From: an uncultured Balneolaceae bacterium
GTDB taxonomy: Bacteria; Bacteroidota; Rhodothermia; Balneolales; Balneolaceae
Direction: 5' to 3'
Assembly: GCA_913057825.1 (NCBI GenBank)
Contig: CAJXOW010000021.1
Span: forward strand, 1-53,496
DNA: 53,496 nucleotides
Shown here piece by piece: positions 51,501 to 53,496 of the stretch. The notes below the pieces were generated by a model. It did no database searches, had not been told where the DNA came from, and saw only the letters and a program-made list of their open reading frames with translations. The position numbers and the translations under genes were made by a program. How positions within the stretch are numbered: the stretch's first letter is position 1; each line of letters begins with the position of its first letter.

Positions 51501-53496
51501 CTACTTAATTAACATTAGCTTTTTGTAAACTTTCTTACTATTAGTTTTTAATCTATATATATACACGCCGCTAGATAATTTACTGGCGCTTAGAGTTATT
51601 TGATGCCATCCTGCTTTTTGTTTATCTCGAACTAAATTCATCACATGTTGACCTGTCAAACTAAACAAATCAATACTCACAGGCGTTTTTTCAGGCAATC
51701 CATAGTTTATTTTAGTCTTCGGATTAAACGGATTTGGATAGTTCTGTTCTAAAATAACCTTCTTTGGAAGGTCACTTTCATTCCTAATATCTTTTGTATT
51801 ACTGATGTTTTCAATGTGTATACTACTTATGCCTAAACTGTTAATTTCTATATTTTTGCTTTTTGTTAATTTAAATATTCCCACTTTTTTACTTTCCTGG
51901 TAGATATGAATTTTATACGAAACATTGGGATTATCGTCCTTTGGATTTAGACTTATTTTTAAAGGTATATTTTTATATTGGGTTATTAATTTTCCTGATT
52001 TTGATTCGCTTAAATAAAATCCATCTTCAAGTCTCACATCGAAGGTGTTACCAGGAGGTATAGGAGGTAAGCTGAACTTACGTCTATCAATTAACTTATC
52101 TGTGTTTCCGTTTAAGTATATATATCTTTTATTATATTTATTTTTTACCTTTATTTTATCAAATTCTGAATATATTTCTTTTATAGAGTTTTTTTCATTT
52201 TTATTTATGCCATTATTATTTAATATCACATTACCATCTGAACTTGTTCTAACCCAATAACCAATTCCTGCACTAATAGAATCTACTCGTTTATAGGAAC
52301 CATCATATTTATAAAGTGTGTTATTAATTAAAATATCTGAAGAGTCTTCAATATTTGAATAACTTATTGAATATGATGGAGCTGAAATCATATTCCATCC
52401 TTTATCAAGATCTAAATTAATTTCATCAATTGCTGGACCTTGAAACATCGTTGAGTCCATTGCCTGCATGCGGATCCAATATCCATCACCAATTTTCATA
52501 GAATCAACATTTCTATAAGAACCACCAGAAAAATGGTAAAAAGAATTATCTAGTGCATTTGGAAAATAATGGATAATTGATCTATTATCTGCAGCAATTG
52601 GCAACCCTATCATGTTCCAACCTTTGGTCACTTTAACCTTAATTTCTTTACGACTAACCGCCTCTACGGTAATCGTCGTATCGCGGACGGCCAGGCTGAT
52701 CGATTCCTGGTTCGGATCCTTCGCCGTCACATCCTGCAGCCCGAACGTCAACCGGCGTCCGTCGGTCACATCCGCCCCGATCGCTAGCCGCACTCGGGCT
52801 ACTACTCCGGCTCCATCTACCCCACCGGCGCCGGCCTTCCGGCTTACACCTACATCAACCAGTCCCGCTGCGCTGTCCACGTTTATGCTCGAAACTACAT
52901 CCCCACCTAAAAACGAGCCGAGCTCCTCTTCCACCGGCCGGACCTGCGACGGATAGGTCAACTCAAAACTCGTTCCAAACAGCGAATCCACCGGCTTCGC
53001 TTCCGTCCCTATCTGTATCGCAACCCACACCGTGTCTCCGGCCGTCTGTGGACTGCCTATCTGCGGCTGAATCGGGGAAAGATCACTTTCCGCCACTGCC
53101 TCACCTGTTATATCCACCACGACGGGACTCCCCTCATTGACCCCATTGTGGGTCACTTGAAGCTCCGCTGTATGGGTCCCCGTCTCGTTTGGGTTATACG
53201 CCAGACTGATCGTATGGACAGCCCCGTCGGACAAACTATAACTTCCTGCCCCTCCCGTTATTTCATACGCCGAGGAACCCGATAAACTCACTTGCCCCTC
53301 CAGGGTACCTGATCCTGTATTGGTAATTTCTACTTCTCTGCTCGATGCCTGTTCCACCCGGATCGTCCCAAAATCCAGCGAAGCCGGATTTATCCCTATC
53401 TGGGGATCCGACGAGCCCACCTCTACGGTAATCGTCGTATCGCGGACGGCCAGGCTGATCGATTCCTGGTTCGGATCCTTCGCCGTCACATCCTGC
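51501..53496 (-). CDS. Secreted cohesin-like repeat protein with sorting domain, 5'-partial
   Basis: The frame is open to the window edge, so the N-terminus is missing; about 660 residues are visible. In order there are a cohesin-like end, a HYDIN/choice-of-anchor-D-like segment (NPASLDFGTIRVEQASSREV), a full cohesin-like module and two GWNMIG/GWNMIS modules. A spacer rich in Asn, Lys and Ile follows, then the sorting domain (NYPNPFNPKTKINYGLPE ... KKLMLIK). The 3' half (to about 52650) is strongly AT-rich while the repeats upstream are GC-rich, so the gene looks chimeric. A 77-bp perfect direct repeat lies at the junction and at the window end. Confidence 0.82.
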   Translation of the reverse strand, partial: QDVTAKDPNQESISLAVRDTTITVEVGSSDPQIGINPASLDFGTIRVEQASSREVEITNTGSGTLEGQVSLSGSSAYEITGGAGSYSLSDGAVHTISLAYNPNETGTHTAELQVTHNGVNEGSPVVVDITGEAVAESDLSPIQPQIGSPQTAGDTVWVAIQIGTEAKPVDSLFGTSFELTYPSQVRPVEEELGSFLGGDVVSSINVDSAAGLVDVGVSRKAGAGGVDGAGVVARVRLAIGADVTDGRRLTFGLQDVTAKDPNQESISLAVRDTTITVEAVSRKEIKVKVTKGWNMIGLPIAADNRSIIHYFPNALDNSFYHFSGGSYRNVDSMKIGDGYWIRMQAMDSTMFQGPAIDEINLDLDKGWNMISAPSYSISYSNIEDSSDILINNTLYKYDGSYKRVDSISAGIGYWVRTSSDGNVILNNNGINKNEKNSIKEIYSEFDKIKVKNKYNKRYIYLNGNTDKLIDRRKFSLPPIPPGNTFDVRLEDGFYLSESKSGKLITQYKNIPLKISLNPKDDNPNVSYKIHIYQESKKVGIFKLTKSKNIEINSLGISSIHIENISNTKDIRNESDLPKKVILEQNYPNPFNPKTKINYGLPEKTPVSIDLFSLTGQHVMNLVRDKQKAGWHQITLSASKLSSGVYIYRLKTNSKKVYKKLMLIK
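52661..52737. repeat. 77-bp direct repeat within the cohesin-like gene, copy 1
   Basis: Identical to 53420-53496 over all visible 77 bases, offset 759 bp (253 codons). It encodes the VTAKDPNQESISLAVRDTT segment. One end coincides with the GC-to-AT composition switch. Confidence 0.95.
53420..53496. repeat. 77-bp direct repeat within the cohesin-like gene, copy 2
   Basis: Second copy of the repeat at 52661; it is cut by the window end, so the true repeat may be longer and may have more copies upstream. Confidence 0.95.

Overview
The window looks like chromosomal DNA of a moderately GC-rich, marine or halophilic-type relative of the Bacteroidota, most likely the Balneolota/Rhodothermota. The reasons are four large secreted proteins ending in the NYPNPFNP-type (type A, T9SS-like) sorting domain, a Wzi capsule protein, a Bat-type VWA protein with a DUF4175-like partner, a ClpC with an acidic/Ser-rich tail, and genes without obvious Shine-Dalgarno sequences. 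This placement is inference; there is no rRNA gene in the window.

Layout. 1-4.4 kb: gpmI (5' end cut by the window) and clpC with its terminator. 4.8-7.4 kb: a secreted propeller-like protein and a family 2 glycosyltransferase. 7.4-9.4 kb: five tRNA genes (Pro, Arg, Cys, Glu, His) plus a second tRNA-Glu, packed among hairpin elements. 9.4-21.2 kb: a SAM methyltransferase, a second GT2, a MerR regulator, an MBL-fold hydrolase, a 1130-residue DUF4175-like coiled-coil membrane protein, a small four-helix-bundle (23S IVS/S23 family) protein inside a repeat element, a HAD phosphatase, a glycerate 2-kinase and a VWA membrane protein. 21.4-29.9 kb: two secreted sorting-domain proteins, an outer-membrane SPOR protein and a GIY-YIG protein. 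30.6-46.9 kb: a surface-polysaccharide neighbourhood (GT4, UDP-sugar dehydrogenase, Wzi, UDP-sugar 4-epimerase, UDP-glucuronate decarboxylase), interleaved with a beta-lactamase-family hydrolase and two paralogous proteins that combine a Lon-like Ser-Lys domain, one membrane helix and an FG-GAP-like exported part. 47-53.5 kb: a subtilase remnant and two large repetitive sorting-domain proteins, the last cut by the window end.

The most striking content is not a gene. Nearly every intergenic gap holds a hairpin element: two inverted arms, each built from about 4-9 degenerate tandem heptamers (GATNNAT, GCTNNAR, GGCTCCA, AGATTTA, GAATTTT, GGATTTT types), around a core of fairly constant length (about 97-127 bp, or about 57 bp in some GC-rich ones). 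A second set has non-heptameric GC-rich arms of 20-35 bp that differ from copy to copy yet remain perfectly or almost perfectly complementary within each copy, while the loop-proximal ends are conserved. Several elements are nested, and removing the inner one restores a usual core length. One heptamer-armed element contains the IVS/S23-family gene, the same plan as the intervening sequences of bacterial 23S rRNA (inverted ends around an IVP gene). I infer that these hairpins are a family of mobile or actively copied elements that place themselves between genes, at stop codons, before starts and just after terminators; the IVP-family protein is a candidate mobility factor. I cannot search the literature from here, so novelty is not claimed as proven.
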